From positions 310,001 to 374,000 of the forward strand of contig NZ_BCQP01000017.1 of assembly GCF_001552135.1 (NCBI RefSeq): a stretch of DNA of 64,000 bases. Reading direction: 5' to 3'. A program made the translations under genes and the position numbers. Under the pieces are notes generated by a model, which made no database searches, was not told where the DNA came from, and saw only the letters and a program-made list of their open reading frames with translations. The DNA comes from Actinomadura chibensis NBRC 106107. Its GTDB lineage: Bacteria; Actinomycetota; Actinomycetes; Streptosporangiales; Streptosporangiaceae. This document shows positions 56,078-63,473 of the stretch, one piece after another (position 1 is the stretch's first letter; the number at the start of each line of letters is the position of its first letter).

Positions 56078-57127
56078 ATGCGGGTCATTCCGCGCCGCAA
56101 CAAGGGTCGTCGGCGGGACGAGAAACCCGCGACCAACACCCCGTCCCCACCTCCCGGCCGCCCGACGTCCACGGAAGTGATAGACCCGGCCCAACCCTTC
56201 TACCCGGGTCCGTCCGAAGCACCGGCCGCGAAGGCACCGAGCACGCCGCCACGGGGCACGCAGGGACCACCGGACGCGCGGGCCCCCGACACCCGGCCGC
56301 TGAACACGCAGTCACTCAACCCGCAAACCCCACTCGGAACGCAACCGCCGGGCATCCAACCTCCCACCGGTCGTGCGCCAGGCGCACCGCAGCCGCCCGC
56401 GTCCGCGGGACGGACGTCCGGCAGCGGGCAGACGAGGCGCGGGCCCGAATCGACGACCGCCGTCCTCCCGCCCATAACCGTCCCCGCGGACGTGGCGGCG
56501 CGGCGGCGGGCGCGGTCGGCCGAGCGGCAGCGCGCCGCCGCGGAGACGAAGCGGAGCCGGGCAGGACGACGACCGGCCAGCCGGACGGCCCCACCGCCCT
56601 CGGCACGCGCCGCGGCCCAGCACCGCTCCGCCCTCGTCGTCATGGTGCTGACCCTGGGCCTGCTGATCGCGGCGGTGGCGGTGACCGGCACCATGGTCGT
56701 CTCGTCCCGCCGCACACGGCCGGTGACGCTGGCCGCGCCCCTCCAGATCTACCCGGTCTCCCAGGCGACCCCGGGCCAGTGCCCAGCGGGCACGCGCGGC
56801 ATCACCGCGCAGTCCGGCGCGGGCCCCACCTGCTACGGCCTGTCGCAGGGCATCGCGATCCGCAAGGTCGCCGACCTCCGGGTGCAGAAGTCACGGTCGA
56901 AAACCGGCGGCTACGACGTCGCGGTGACCCTGCGTCCCGTCGACCGCCACGCCTTCGCCCAGCTCACCCGCGCGACGGTGGGCCGCGACCTGGCCTTCGT
57001 CGTCCGCGACCGCCTCGTCACCCTCCCCCGCGTCGACATGGCCATCACCAACGGCAAGGTGATCGTGACGGGCCCGCCCGACCGCGCCTCCGCCAACCGC
57101 CTGGTCCACGAACTAAAAGGCACCTGA
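56078..57127 (+). CDS. membrane protein with extracytoplasmic SecD P1-head-like domain
   Basis: A protein of 349 residues from ATG 56078 (GGAGG five bases upstream; the in-frame GTG at 56072 lies within that site). A long Pro/Thr/Arg-rich cytoplasmic part (about 1-185) with a basic coiled segment is followed by one TM helix (about 189-213). The C-terminal domain has IYPVSQATPGQCPAG, GPTCYGLSQG, VAVTLRPVDRHAFAQLT and VDMAITNGKVIVTG. The last part matches the pattern of the SecD/SecDF first periplasmic head subdomain. It lacks the rest of SecD, so it is not a translocase. Unknown role; 80 bp before a Ser/Thr kinase. Confidence 0.75.
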   Translation: MRVIPRRNKGRRRDEKPATNTPSPPPGRPTSTEVIDPAQPFYPGPSEAPAAKAPSTPPRGTQGPPDARAPDTRPLNTQSLNPQTPLGTQPPGIQPPTGRAPGAPQPPASAGRTSGSGQTRRGPESTTAVLPPITVPADVAARRRARSAERQRAAAETKRSRAGRRPASRTAPPPSARAAAQHRSALVVMVLTLGLLIAAVAVTGTMVVSSRRTRPVTLAAPLQIYPVSQATPGQCPAGTRGITAQSGAGPTCYGLSQGIAIRKVADLRVQKSRSKTGGYDVAVTLRPVDRHAFAQLTRATVGRDLAFVVRDRLVTLPRVDMAITNGKVIVTGPPDRASANRLVHELKGT

Positions 57128-57210
57128 CCCCGCCGTGATCCACAAGTGATCACCGTGCGACATGATTCTCCGCGACGAATCGGTTGTTCTCCGGTCTGCG
57201 GGGTGAACGG

Positions 57211-58785
57211 GTGCAGGCGTTGCGGGCCGGGGATCCGGCGGAGCTCGGCGGCTACCTTCTGCTCGCCCGGCTCGGCGCGGGTGGCATGGGCCAGGTCTAC
57301 CTGGCGTTGACCGGGGGCGGTCGGCACATCGCCATCAAGGTCGTCCGGGACGACTTCGAGGGGCCGCAGGCGTTGGCGCGGTTCCGGCGCGAGGTCGCCA
57401 CCGTCCAGGCGATCCGGAGCCCGCACACCGCGGCGCTGGTCGGGGCGGGACTGGACGAGCCGCCCTACTGGCTGGCGACCGAGTACATACCCGGGCCGAC
57501 CCTCGCACAGGCGGTCGCCGCGCAGGGAGCGTTCTCGCCGCGGGCCGGGCTCCGGTTGCTGGCGGCGCTGGCCGAGGCGGTCGCCGACGTGCACGCGCGC
57601 GGGATCGAGCACCGCGACCTCAAGCCGCAGAACGTGATCCTGGCGAAGGACGGCCCCAAGCTCATCGACTTCGGCATCGCGCGCGGCGACGACCAGACGG
57701 CGATCACGCGCACCGGGACGATGGCGGGGACCCCGGGCTATCTGGCGCCCGAGGTGGTGCTGCGGGGTGAGACCGGACGGGCGATGGACGTGTTCGCCCT
57801 GGCGGGCACCGTCGCGTTCGCGTGCACGGGGCGCCCCCCGTTCGGCGGGGGTGACGCGCAGGCCGTCGTCTACCGCAGCATCCACCAGGAGATGGACCTG
57901 GAGGGCCTCGACCCGCAACTGACGGCGCTGCTTCGCGGCGCCGCCCACAAGGACCCGCGGATGCGGCCGACCGCCACCGAACTGCTCGAACGCTGCCGCG
58001 TCTCCGGGGCGCTCACCGACGAGGACGACTACCGGCGCCTGCACTCGATCGCCCCGGCGCCACCGGCGAGCGCCGAGGAAGCGGTCGCCACCGGCCTGCT
58101 GCCCAGCGGCCGGTACCGTGCGCGCCGTCCGCGCGCCGCCGTCGTCGCCACCGTCGTCGGAGTCGTCGCCGTGGTGCTCACGCTGTCGTTCACCGCCAGG
58201 TCGCTGATGCGGGACAGCGAAGGCCGCTCGGGCGGTGCCGGTGGGACGTCCACCGGGGCGGGTCCGTCCGGCGGACGTCCGAGCGGGTCGGCCGGATCGG
58301 TGGAAGGGCGGAACACCGACCCCAGTCCCGGAGTCTCCCCGTCGGTCGTGAACAACAAGATCGCGGGAGCCCCGGACGACCTCTACTGGTCGCCGAAGAC
58401 CCGGACGTGCCAGCCGAGCGTGCCGGTCGTGGAAAGGGTTCCGATGCGGCTGGAGGTGGCCCCGCCCACGGGCAAGGTGACCGGCCCCAGCACCAAGATC
58501 AAGTTCTGGGTGACGGGCGGCGGCGTGCCCGACCCGCCGTACTACCTGGCCGCCGCCGTCTATCCCGCCCTGCCCGCCACCGGCTGGGACGAGTCGCAAC
58601 TCTCCAAGCCGTTCGCGCTACCGAAGCAGGGCTGGGAGAGGACCCTCGAATATCCCCGGGACTTCCAAAGCAAGTACCACGAGACGTGGCCGCTCAATTC
58701 GGGGGAATGGGTCGTCCTCACCTACCACGTCCACTCCAACGGCACCGCCGTCCTGATTGACTGCACCGGCTTCGAGGTCGCCTGA
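57211..58785 (+). CDS. Ser/Thr protein kinase (PknB-like) with extracytoplasmic domain
   Basis: A protein of 524 residues from GTG 57211 (GGGG seven bases upstream; a TTG nine codons earlier is less likely). Hanks-type kinase: glycine loop GAGGMG (22-27), Lys 43 (HIAIKVVR), HRD 134-136 (EHRDLKPQN), DFG 153-155, activation loop TRTGTMAGTPGYLAPE. A single TM helix (about 300-320) leads to a Gly/Ser-rich linker and a C-terminal extracellular domain (about 380-524, with YYLAAAVYP and the single-Cys IDCTGFEV) that I do not recognise; PASTA repeats are absent. It probably senses an envelope signal and phosphorylates cytosolic targets. Confidence 0.92.
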   Translation: MQALRAGDPAELGGYLLLARLGAGGMGQVYLALTGGGRHIAIKVVRDDFEGPQALARFRREVATVQAIRSPHTAALVGAGLDEPPYWLATEYIPGPTLAQAVAAQGAFSPRAGLRLLAALAEAVADVHARGIEHRDLKPQNVILAKDGPKLIDFGIARGDDQTAITRTGTMAGTPGYLAPEVVLRGETGRAMDVFALAGTVAFACTGRPPFGGGDAQAVVYRSIHQEMDLEGLDPQLTALLRGAAHKDPRMRPTATELLERCRVSGALTDEDDYRRLHSIAPAPPASAEEAVATGLLPSGRYRARRPRAAVVATVVGVVAVVLTLSFTARSLMRDSEGRSGGAGGTSTGAGPSGGRPSGSAGSVEGRNTDPSPGVSPSVVNNKIAGAPDDLYWSPKTRTCQPSVPVVERVPMRLEVAPPTGKVTGPSTKIKFWVTGGGVPDPPYYLAAAVYPALPATGWDESQLSKPFALPKQGWERTLEYPRDFQSKYHETWPLNSGEWVVLTYHVHSNGTAVLIDCTGFEVA

Positions 58786-58815
58786 CGAGTCGACCGCGAA
58801 CGCGGCGGGCTCGCG

Positions 58816-59187
58816 TCACTCCTCGCCGGAGAACCGCTCCCACGCGGACTGGCGGGTGGTCCCGAGCGCTTCGCCGATCTTGGTCCAGGTGACGCCCCGC
58901 CGGCGCAACTCCCGCACCCACGAGCGCAGGTCGGCCTCGGCCTGATCGATGTGCGCGGCGACGCGCGGAATGTGGTCCAGCATCTCCACGTCCGTCAGCG
59001 AATCCCAGATGGGCGCACGCGGCTCCGTGGTGCCGCCGAGGCTCCCGTCAATGATCGACGCGGCCAGAGCCACGCACTCGTCGCAGATGTTCACTCCAGC
59101 ACCGGCGACCAGCTTCTGGACCTCGGTATCCGGCTTGCCGCAGAAGGAACACCGAGCAAGTTCGGCCGGGATGTCGGGTACAGCCAC
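58816..59187 (-). CDS. ClpX-type zinc-finger protein with C-terminal helix-turn-helix
   Basis: A protein of 123 residues from GTG 59187 (GGAG six bases upstream). C4 zinc finger of the ClpX N-domain type (Cys 13, 16, 35, 38: [20 protein letters not shown]), then a linker and an HTH at the end ([25 protein letters not shown]). No AAA+ domain, so it is not ClpX. It is probably a DNA-binding regulator. Its own promoter carries two 17-bp palindromes, which suggests autoregulation. Confidence 0.8.
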   Translation of the reverse strand: MAVPDIPAELARCSFCGKPDTEVQKLVAGAGVNICDECVALAASIIDGSLGGTTEPRAPIWDSLTDVEMLDHIPRVAAHIDQAEADLRSWVRELRRRGVTWTKIGEALGTTRQSAWERFSGEE

Positions 59188-59202
59188 GTGCACTCCTCAG
59201 AT

Positions 59203-59248
59203 GTCAGGGCGTCCCTGACACCCTAGCCCGTCAGGGAAACCCTGACAA
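59203..59248 (-). promoter_or_regulatory. promoter with two near-identical palindromic operators
   Basis: Minus strand: -35 TTGTCA (59248-59243), 17-bp spacer, -10 TAGGGT (59225-59220). Two copies of GTCAGGG-N3-CCCTGAC lie at 59230-59246 and 59203-59219, 27 bp centre to centre. The first covers the -35 and spacer, the second the start site downstream of -10. Arrangement typical of cooperative repression. Confidence 0.75.
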
Positions 59249-59350
59249 CCGCAGCCGAGCCACGCAGCCCGGATGCATCGAACGGGGCCAACGGCAGACC
59301 CGGGCGAGTCCTCCCAGACGCGGTGCGACTGAGTCGCTCCCTGCGCCACT

Positions 59351-59800
59351 TCAGCGCGTATCAGCGCCCAGCCACTCGTCGGCGAGCTTGCGAGCCTCGT
59401 CCAGGAACACGTCCAGTTGAGCCTCGGAAAGGCCGACGACCTTGACTATCCCCGCGAGGAGCAGCATGTAGTAACTGCCCTTGGTCTCGTCTGGGACGTC
59501 ACTGATGGACTCATCGGTGAACGTGGCCAAGAGAAGACGTTCCGCCGTGTGCGGGTCGAAGTCCTCCGTCAGCGGATGGTGGGCGCGCAGATCGGAGACG
59601 AACCGCATGACCGCCGCCGACGGATCGGCGGCTTTCGCGAACCTCCGGTAGGCGGCCTCAGCGAAGGCCGCCGCGACGAGCACACCGCGAGCATCCCTTT
59701 CCTCCGAGCTGAGTCGCTCGCTAACGCGGTCGAAGGTGTCAACGTCCCCTTCAAGCACCGCTCGTATCGACGCCACCTGATCAGCGCTCACCGCCGCCAT
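59351..59800 (-). CDS. small paralogous protein D of the duplicated cassette
   Basis: A protein of 149 residues from ATG 59800, with GGAGAGG just upstream. Mainly helical: DQVASIRAVLEGDVDTFDRV at the N-terminus, AAFAEAAYRRFAKA, HTAERLLLATFTDE, then LDEARKLADEWLG near the C-terminus. Nearly identical to copy B at 60633 and more distantly related to copies A and C. No TM, signal or catalytic motif. Family unknown to me. Confidence 0.7.
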   Translation of the reverse strand: MAAVSADQVASIRAVLEGDVDTFDRVSERLSSEERDARGVLVAAAFAEAAYRRFAKAADPSAAVMRFVSDLRAHHPLTEDFDPHTAERLLLATFTDESISDVPDETKGSYYMLLLAGIVKVVGLSEAQLDVFLDEARKLADEWLGADTR

Positions 59801-59941
59801 CGACCTCTCCGTTCTCGGCTCCGACTCCCGACGCACCTGGCCGCCTCAAGCCGGACGACACCGAACGTAAGAAGATAAAGGGCATGTGACGGCGAACCAG
59901 GGCGCTCGTCCTTCCATAGCGAGGCCGTCCACTTCGCTGGT

Positions 59942-60382
59942 TCAACGCGGGCCGTCGGCCAGCCACTCGTCGGCGAGCTTACGGGCATCGTCCAGGAACG
60001 CGTCCAACTGGGCGTCGGACAGGTTCGCGTCTGCGATGATCCCGCTCAACAGAATGGCGAAGTGGTCGGCTTGAGCGTCGCCGTTGATGTCTTCGATGTT
60101 CTCGTCGGTAAAGGTGGCCAGGAGCAATCGCTCGGCTGTGCGAGCGTCGATGTCATCCGCGAGTCCGCGCCGTGTGCGCAGATCGTCCACGAAGGCGGTG
60201 ACGTCGGAGGGCGACCTGCCCTTGAACCTCCGCTCTGCCGCCAGGAAGAACGCGGCGGAGATGAGCGCACCCCGCGCCGGCCGCGTGGCCGGATCGAGTT
60301 GCTTGCTGATCCGCTCGAAACTCTCGGCGTCGCGGGTGAGCATGGCCCGAATCGACTCCACCTGATCAGCGGTGACCTTCAT
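59942..60382 (-). CDS. small paralogous protein C of the duplicated cassette
   Basis: A protein of 146 residues, starting MKVTADQVESIRAML, with AAFFLAAERRFKG, RTAERLLLATFTDENIEDI and the C-terminal LDDARKLADEWLADGPR. Closest to copy A at 61226; together with D it forms the second copy of the A-B cassette. Helical, no recognised domain. Confidence 0.7.
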   Translation of the reverse strand: MKVTADQVESIRAMLTRDAESFERISKQLDPATRPARGALISAAFFLAAERRFKGRSPSDVTAFVDDLRTRRGLADDIDARTAERLLLATFTDENIEDINGDAQADHFAILLSGIIADANLSDAQLDAFLDDARKLADEWLADGPR

Positions 60383-60429
60383 CTGTCTCCCTCTTCGGTG
60401 GGCGTCCTGCGATTGGGAACCCGCGCGCA

Positions 60430-60579
60430 GACTTCGAGGTCGCCCAATACGGCGAGCGCAGATTATGGGACGAGGCCGAGGTCGCTTTCACCTGGTGAGT
60501 GGACAACGACACACCCAGTGAAGAACGCTCCGGCATCACGATCGACGCCCAGGGCGAACGGCTTTGGCTCCTGCTGTGA
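60430..60579 (+). pseudogene. C-terminal remnant of a PCMT/FxLD-type methyltransferase
   Basis: A plus-strand frame encodes DFEVAQYGERRLWDEAEVAFTW, stop, VDNDTPSEERSGITIDAQGERLWLLL. This fits the C-terminal end of the actinobacterial methyltransferases annotated as FxLD-system or L-isoaspartate type (pattern QYG-x-RRLWDE-x-E-A-x-x-WW, later ER-G-x-T-x-x-x-G-x-x-x-WL). The second Trp codon appears to have become TGA. No other part of the enzyme is present. It sits between copies B and C on the opposite strand. Confidence 0.45.
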
Positions 60580-60632
60580 CGTCCGCCTGGATGTGACAAG
60601 AGCCGTTCCGCTGCATCACTCCCTGCGCCGAT

Positions 60633-61082
60633 TCAGGACGTGTCGGCGGCCAGCCACTCGTCAGCGAGCTTGCGAGCGTCGTCCAGGAACGTGTCCAGTT
60701 GAGCGTCGGAAAGGCCGACGACCTTGACTATGCCCGCCAGGAGCAGCATGTAGTAACTGCCCTTCGTCTCGGCCGGGACGTCGCTGGTGGACTCATCGGT
60801 GAACGTGGCCAAGAGGAGGCGTTCCGCCGTGTGCTGATCGAAGTCCTCTGTCAGGGGATGCTGAGCGCGCAGATCGGAGACGAACCGGATGACCGCCGCC
60901 GACGGGTCGACGGCTTTCGCGAACCTCCGGTACGCGGCCTCAGCGAAGGCCGCCGCGACGAACACACCGCGAGCATCTCTCTCCTCCGAGCTGAGTCGAT
61001 CGGTAATGCGGTCGAAGGTGTCAACGTCTCCCGTGAGCACTGCTCGTACCGACGCCACCTGGTCAACGCTTACCGTCGTCAC
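60633..61082 (-). CDS. small paralogous protein B of the duplicated cassette
   Basis: A protein of 149 residues from GTG 61082, with GGAG eight bases upstream. Sequence runs parallel to copy D without gaps (SVDQVASVRAVLTGDVDTFD, QHTAERLLLATFTDES, LDDARKLADEWLAADTS). Their upstream spacers are also similar, showing a recent duplication at DNA level. Unknown function. Confidence 0.7.
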   Translation of the reverse strand: MTTVSVDQVASVRAVLTGDVDTFDRITDRLSSEERDARGVFVAAAFAEAAYRRFAKAVDPSAAVIRFVSDLRAQHPLTEDFDQHTAERLLLATFTDESTSDVPAETKGSYYMLLLAGIVKVVGLSDAQLDTFLDDARKLADEWLAADTS

Positions 61083-61225
61083 CGGCGTCTCTCCATCCTT
61101 GGCTCTGACTCGCCACGCGCCTGGCCGTCTCAAGCCGGACGACACCGAGCGTGAGAAGGCGAAGGGCATGTGACGGCTCACCGGGGTGCTCGTCGTTCCA
61201 TAGCGAAGCCGTCCACGTCGCCGGT

Positions 61226-61669
61226 TCAGCGTGGGTCGTCGGCGAGCCACTCGTCGGCGAGCTTGCGAGCGTCGTCCAGGAATGCGTCCATCTCCGAGCT
61301 GGAGAGATCTGATTCAACGACAAGAGCGGTCAGAAGGAGGATGAAGTGTCCGCCCCGCGCCTCAGCGTCGATGTCGTCGATGTCCGCGCCAGTGGATACG
61401 GCTAGGAGGAGACGTTCGGCAATGTGCGGGTCTACGGCGTCCGCCATGCGGTCCGACCTTCCTCGCACCCTTCCTACGAACGCCGCCACCTCGGCCTTGT
61501 TACCATCCTTGAATCTCCGCTCAGCAGCTGTGAAGAACGCGGCCATAACCAGCGCGAGATAGCCACTTTGTGTGTTCGGGTCGAGCCGATCGTAGATCTG
61601 ATGGTGAGTGTCGAGATCGCCCACCAGAACTGAACGCAACGCCGACACCTCGTCAGCCGTCACTTGCAT
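61226..61669 (-). CDS. small paralogous protein A of the duplicated cassette
   Basis: A protein of 147 residues, MQVTADEVSALRSVLVGDLD start, FFTAAERRFKDG, HIAERLLLAVSTGADIDDI and LDDARKLADEWLADDPR end. It pairs with copy C. Its start overlaps the end of the upstream linker protein gene by 17 bp, so the two are translationally coupled. Confidence 0.7.
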   Translation of the reverse strand: MQVTADEVSALRSVLVGDLDTHHQIYDRLDPNTQSGYLALVMAAFFTAAERRFKDGNKAEVAAFVGRVRGRSDRMADAVDPHIAERLLLAVSTGADIDDIDAEARGGHFILLLTALVVESDLSSSEMDAFLDDARKLADEWLADDPR

Positions 61670-62729
61670 CCCTTGTCTCCCAATCTCTAATCTTGCCTCG
61701 ACCCCACCGGAGCAACTCGGCGCCGACTATACCCAGCGCAAGCAAGGAGGAGGCTGCGGTCCCGGCATCAACGCCCGAGTGATGTGGGTCTGCCATCCTG
61801 GGGCCGCTATCAGCCCGGGTCTCGGCATGGCCGGAGGGACGTGGACCGAAGAGGTCGGCAGCCAGGTCGGCGTTTTGCTCGACGCTCTTCTTAGCGTTTC
61901 CGTATCCCGAGTACAGCGCCTTGCGGAAGCCGTCACCCTTGGACCTTTCCCCATCATCTCCTTCGGACAAGGTCTCGCCGGTCGGTATGTCTTCAAGCCG
62001 GTCTACACCCTCGGTCCAGTCGGCGTCGGAGTCCCGGACGGTCCGCTCGAAGGTTTCTTTGCGGCCCTCGGTCTTGCTGAGGTCGGGTGCGAACGGGTCG
62101 ATCTGTTCCTTGATCGCGTCATCGTCCAGCTCGGCCGTTTGCTTGTCCGGCTTGCCGGTCTCGGAGGGCTGCTCGTTGGTGGCTCCGTTTCCTTGAGCGG
62201 CCTCGCGGCTCGCGCGCCGGGCGTCGAGTTCCTCGGCCAGGTTAGCGAACCCGCAATTAGAAGGTGTCCGCTCAAGAGGGGACTCCGTCTCCGTCGGCTT
62301 CTGCTCCCTCTCCGGTGCTGGCTCGGCCGTCTCCGACTTGCCGCCAATCTCGGCGCCTTCCACCGGTTTGTCGGTTTCCCGGGCCGCCGCGCGCGACTCG
62401 GCACGGGAGGGTTGATCAGGAGAACCGGGCCGGTCCGGAGGTGGCGGTAATGGCCGGTCCGCACCTCCCGTTCCCTCCGGCTCGTCAGGCCGATCTAACC
62501 GTGGGTCGTTGTCCACGCACGGAAGTCTGTCAAGACACTGGAAACCTCCACAAGGCCACCGGCATCGGCGAAGGCATGCAACGGACCGCCCTGGACACGG
62601 GGACTGTGCATTCCTTCTACCGAATCGATGCTTGAACGCCAGGACGATCATGCCGGGGACGACGACGGCCAGCAGAGAGAACCATGTGGAGATCATGGCG
62701 ACCAGGACCGCTTGGACGAGTTCCGTCAT
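61653..62729 (-). CDS. two-TM protein with long acidic linker, head of the duplicated-cassette cluster
   Basis: A protein of 358 residues. An N-terminal TM helix (about 5-33: LVQAVLVAMISTWFSLLAVV, then PGMIVLAF) is followed by a Cys-rich stretch (about 43-72) with atypical codons that may mark a frame error. Then comes a long Glu/Asp/Lys/Pro-rich disordered region (about 75-290) and a C-terminal hydrophobic segment (ASSLLALGIVGAELLRWG, about 327-344) with a basic end. Ribosome site weak at ATG 62729; the N-terminal 80 residues are the least certain part. Coupled to copy A. No family recognised. Confidence 0.5.
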   Translation of the reverse strand: MTELVQAVLVAMISTWFSLLAVVVPGMIVLAFKHRFGRRNAQSPCPGRSVACLRRCRWPCGGFQCLDRLPCVDNDPRLDRPDEPEGTGGADRPLPPPPDRPGSPDQPSRAESRAAARETDKPVEGAEIGGKSETAEPAPEREQKPTETESPLERTPSNCGFANLAEELDARRASREAAQGNGATNEQPSETGKPDKQTAELDDDAIKEQIDPFAPDLSKTEGRKETFERTVRDSDADWTEGVDRLEDIPTGETLSEGDDGERSKGDGFRKALYSGYGNAKKSVEQNADLAADLFGPRPSGHAETRADSGPRMADPHHSGVDAGTAASSLLALGIVGAELLRWGRGKIRDWETRDASDG

Positions 62730-62871
62730 GCCTTATCGCTCTCGCTCAGCCGGACAGGGATAGCGGACGTGGCGGGGGCTCGGCGGCCCTCGCCCCTGTG
62801 GCTTCAGGGCGCGCGTTCGGTGGGGGGCACGAACGGGCGCGGGGGGTGATGCCGCAGGGGCGAGGGCCTGT

Positions 62872-63375
62872 CTAGGGGGACACCGTCATGCGGTGTGTTC
62901 TGTCCAGGTGCGGGAGGGCGCCGACTATGGGGTGTCCGACGGAGAGGGCGGCGGCTCGGATGAAGCGCTCGTCGATGGCGATGCGGGCCCAGACGACCTT
63001 TCCCGCCGCGAGTTCGGCCCAGCCGCAGCCGCCGGTCGCGAACGCCTGGACGATGATCAGGCCCCGGCCGTGGGCGCCGAAGTAGCCCGGGGTCTGCAGC
63101 AGCGGCCGGCCGGGGTGGTCGTCCCAGACGCACATCTCGATGCCGACGTCGAGGCGGCTGACCCACGCGCGCATTTTCTCGCTCACGCAATAGCGTGCCG
63201 CGTTGGACGCCAACTCCGACATGATCTGGCACGCGTCACTGCGGTAGGCGTTGAGCCCCCACACATTGAGGCTGCTCCGCACGAGATCGCGCGTCAAATA
63301 CACGGTTTCGCGACATGCGGCAACTCTCACCGCAAATTGGTTGGTCTGGCCCGTTTTGCACGTGGCGGCGTCCAT
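62872..63375 (-). CDS. ATP-binding (HATPase/anti-sigma type) regulatory protein
   Basis: A protein of 167 residues of the RsbW/SpoIIAB-like GHKL fold: N-box SELASNAARYC, G1 box VWDDHPGRP and G2 box GAHGRGLIIVQ, then the terminal strand KVVWARIAI. In actinobacteria such proteins are commonly encoded beside XRE/DUF397 genes. It is divergent from an XRE regulator of that kind at 63474. It may antagonise a sigma factor or act with the XRE protein. Confidence 0.85.
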   Translation of the reverse strand: MDAATCKTGQTNQFAVRVAACRETVYLTRDLVRSSLNVWGLNAYRSDACQIMSELASNAARYCVSEKMRAWVSRLDVGIEMCVWDDHPGRPLLQTPGYFGAHGRGLIIVQAFATGGCGWAELAAGKVVWARIAIDERFIRAAALSVGHPIVGALPHLDRTHRMTVSP

Positions 63376-63412
63376 GACCCCCCTTTCGGAAATCTGTTTC
63401 TCGCGACACAGA

Positions 63413-63460
63413 CTGCCGACGGCAGGTACAGTTCAAGCATTCAACCCGACAATCTGTACT
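63413..63460 (+). promoter_or_regulatory. divergent promoter region with palindrome
   Basis: CTGCCGACGGCAG (63413-63425) is a 13-bp palindrome between the divergent ATPase and XRE genes. For the XRE gene, TTCAAG (63432-63437), 17 bp and TGTACT (63455-63460) form a plausible promoter 13 bp before the start codon. The palindrome could be the XRE binding site. Confidence 0.4.
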
Positions 63461-63473
63461 TCCGGGATCTCGA

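Larger units (their letters stand above)
59351..61669 (-). repeat. tandem duplication of a two-gene cassette (A-B and C-D)
   Basis: Corresponding points are offset by about 1,282-1,287 bp: D and B starts (59800/61082), C and A stops (59942/61226), C and A starts (60382/61669). The spacer between the two genes of each unit is also conserved (for example CATAGCGA[AG]GCCGTCCAC and CTCAAGCCGGACGACACCGA). The 250-bp gap between units holds the methyltransferase remnant. Confidence 0.8.

Noticed and set aside
58816-59187. Calling the zinc-finger gene clpX
   Set aside because: Only the C4 finger is shared. The AAA+ ATPase domain is absent and an HTH ends the protein.
61608-62450. Plus-strand open frame opposite the two-TM linker protein
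   Set aside because: No ribosome site or domain. The minus-strand gene has a coherent TM-linker-TM layout and overlaps copy A like an operon partner, though its N-terminal part is itself uncertain.
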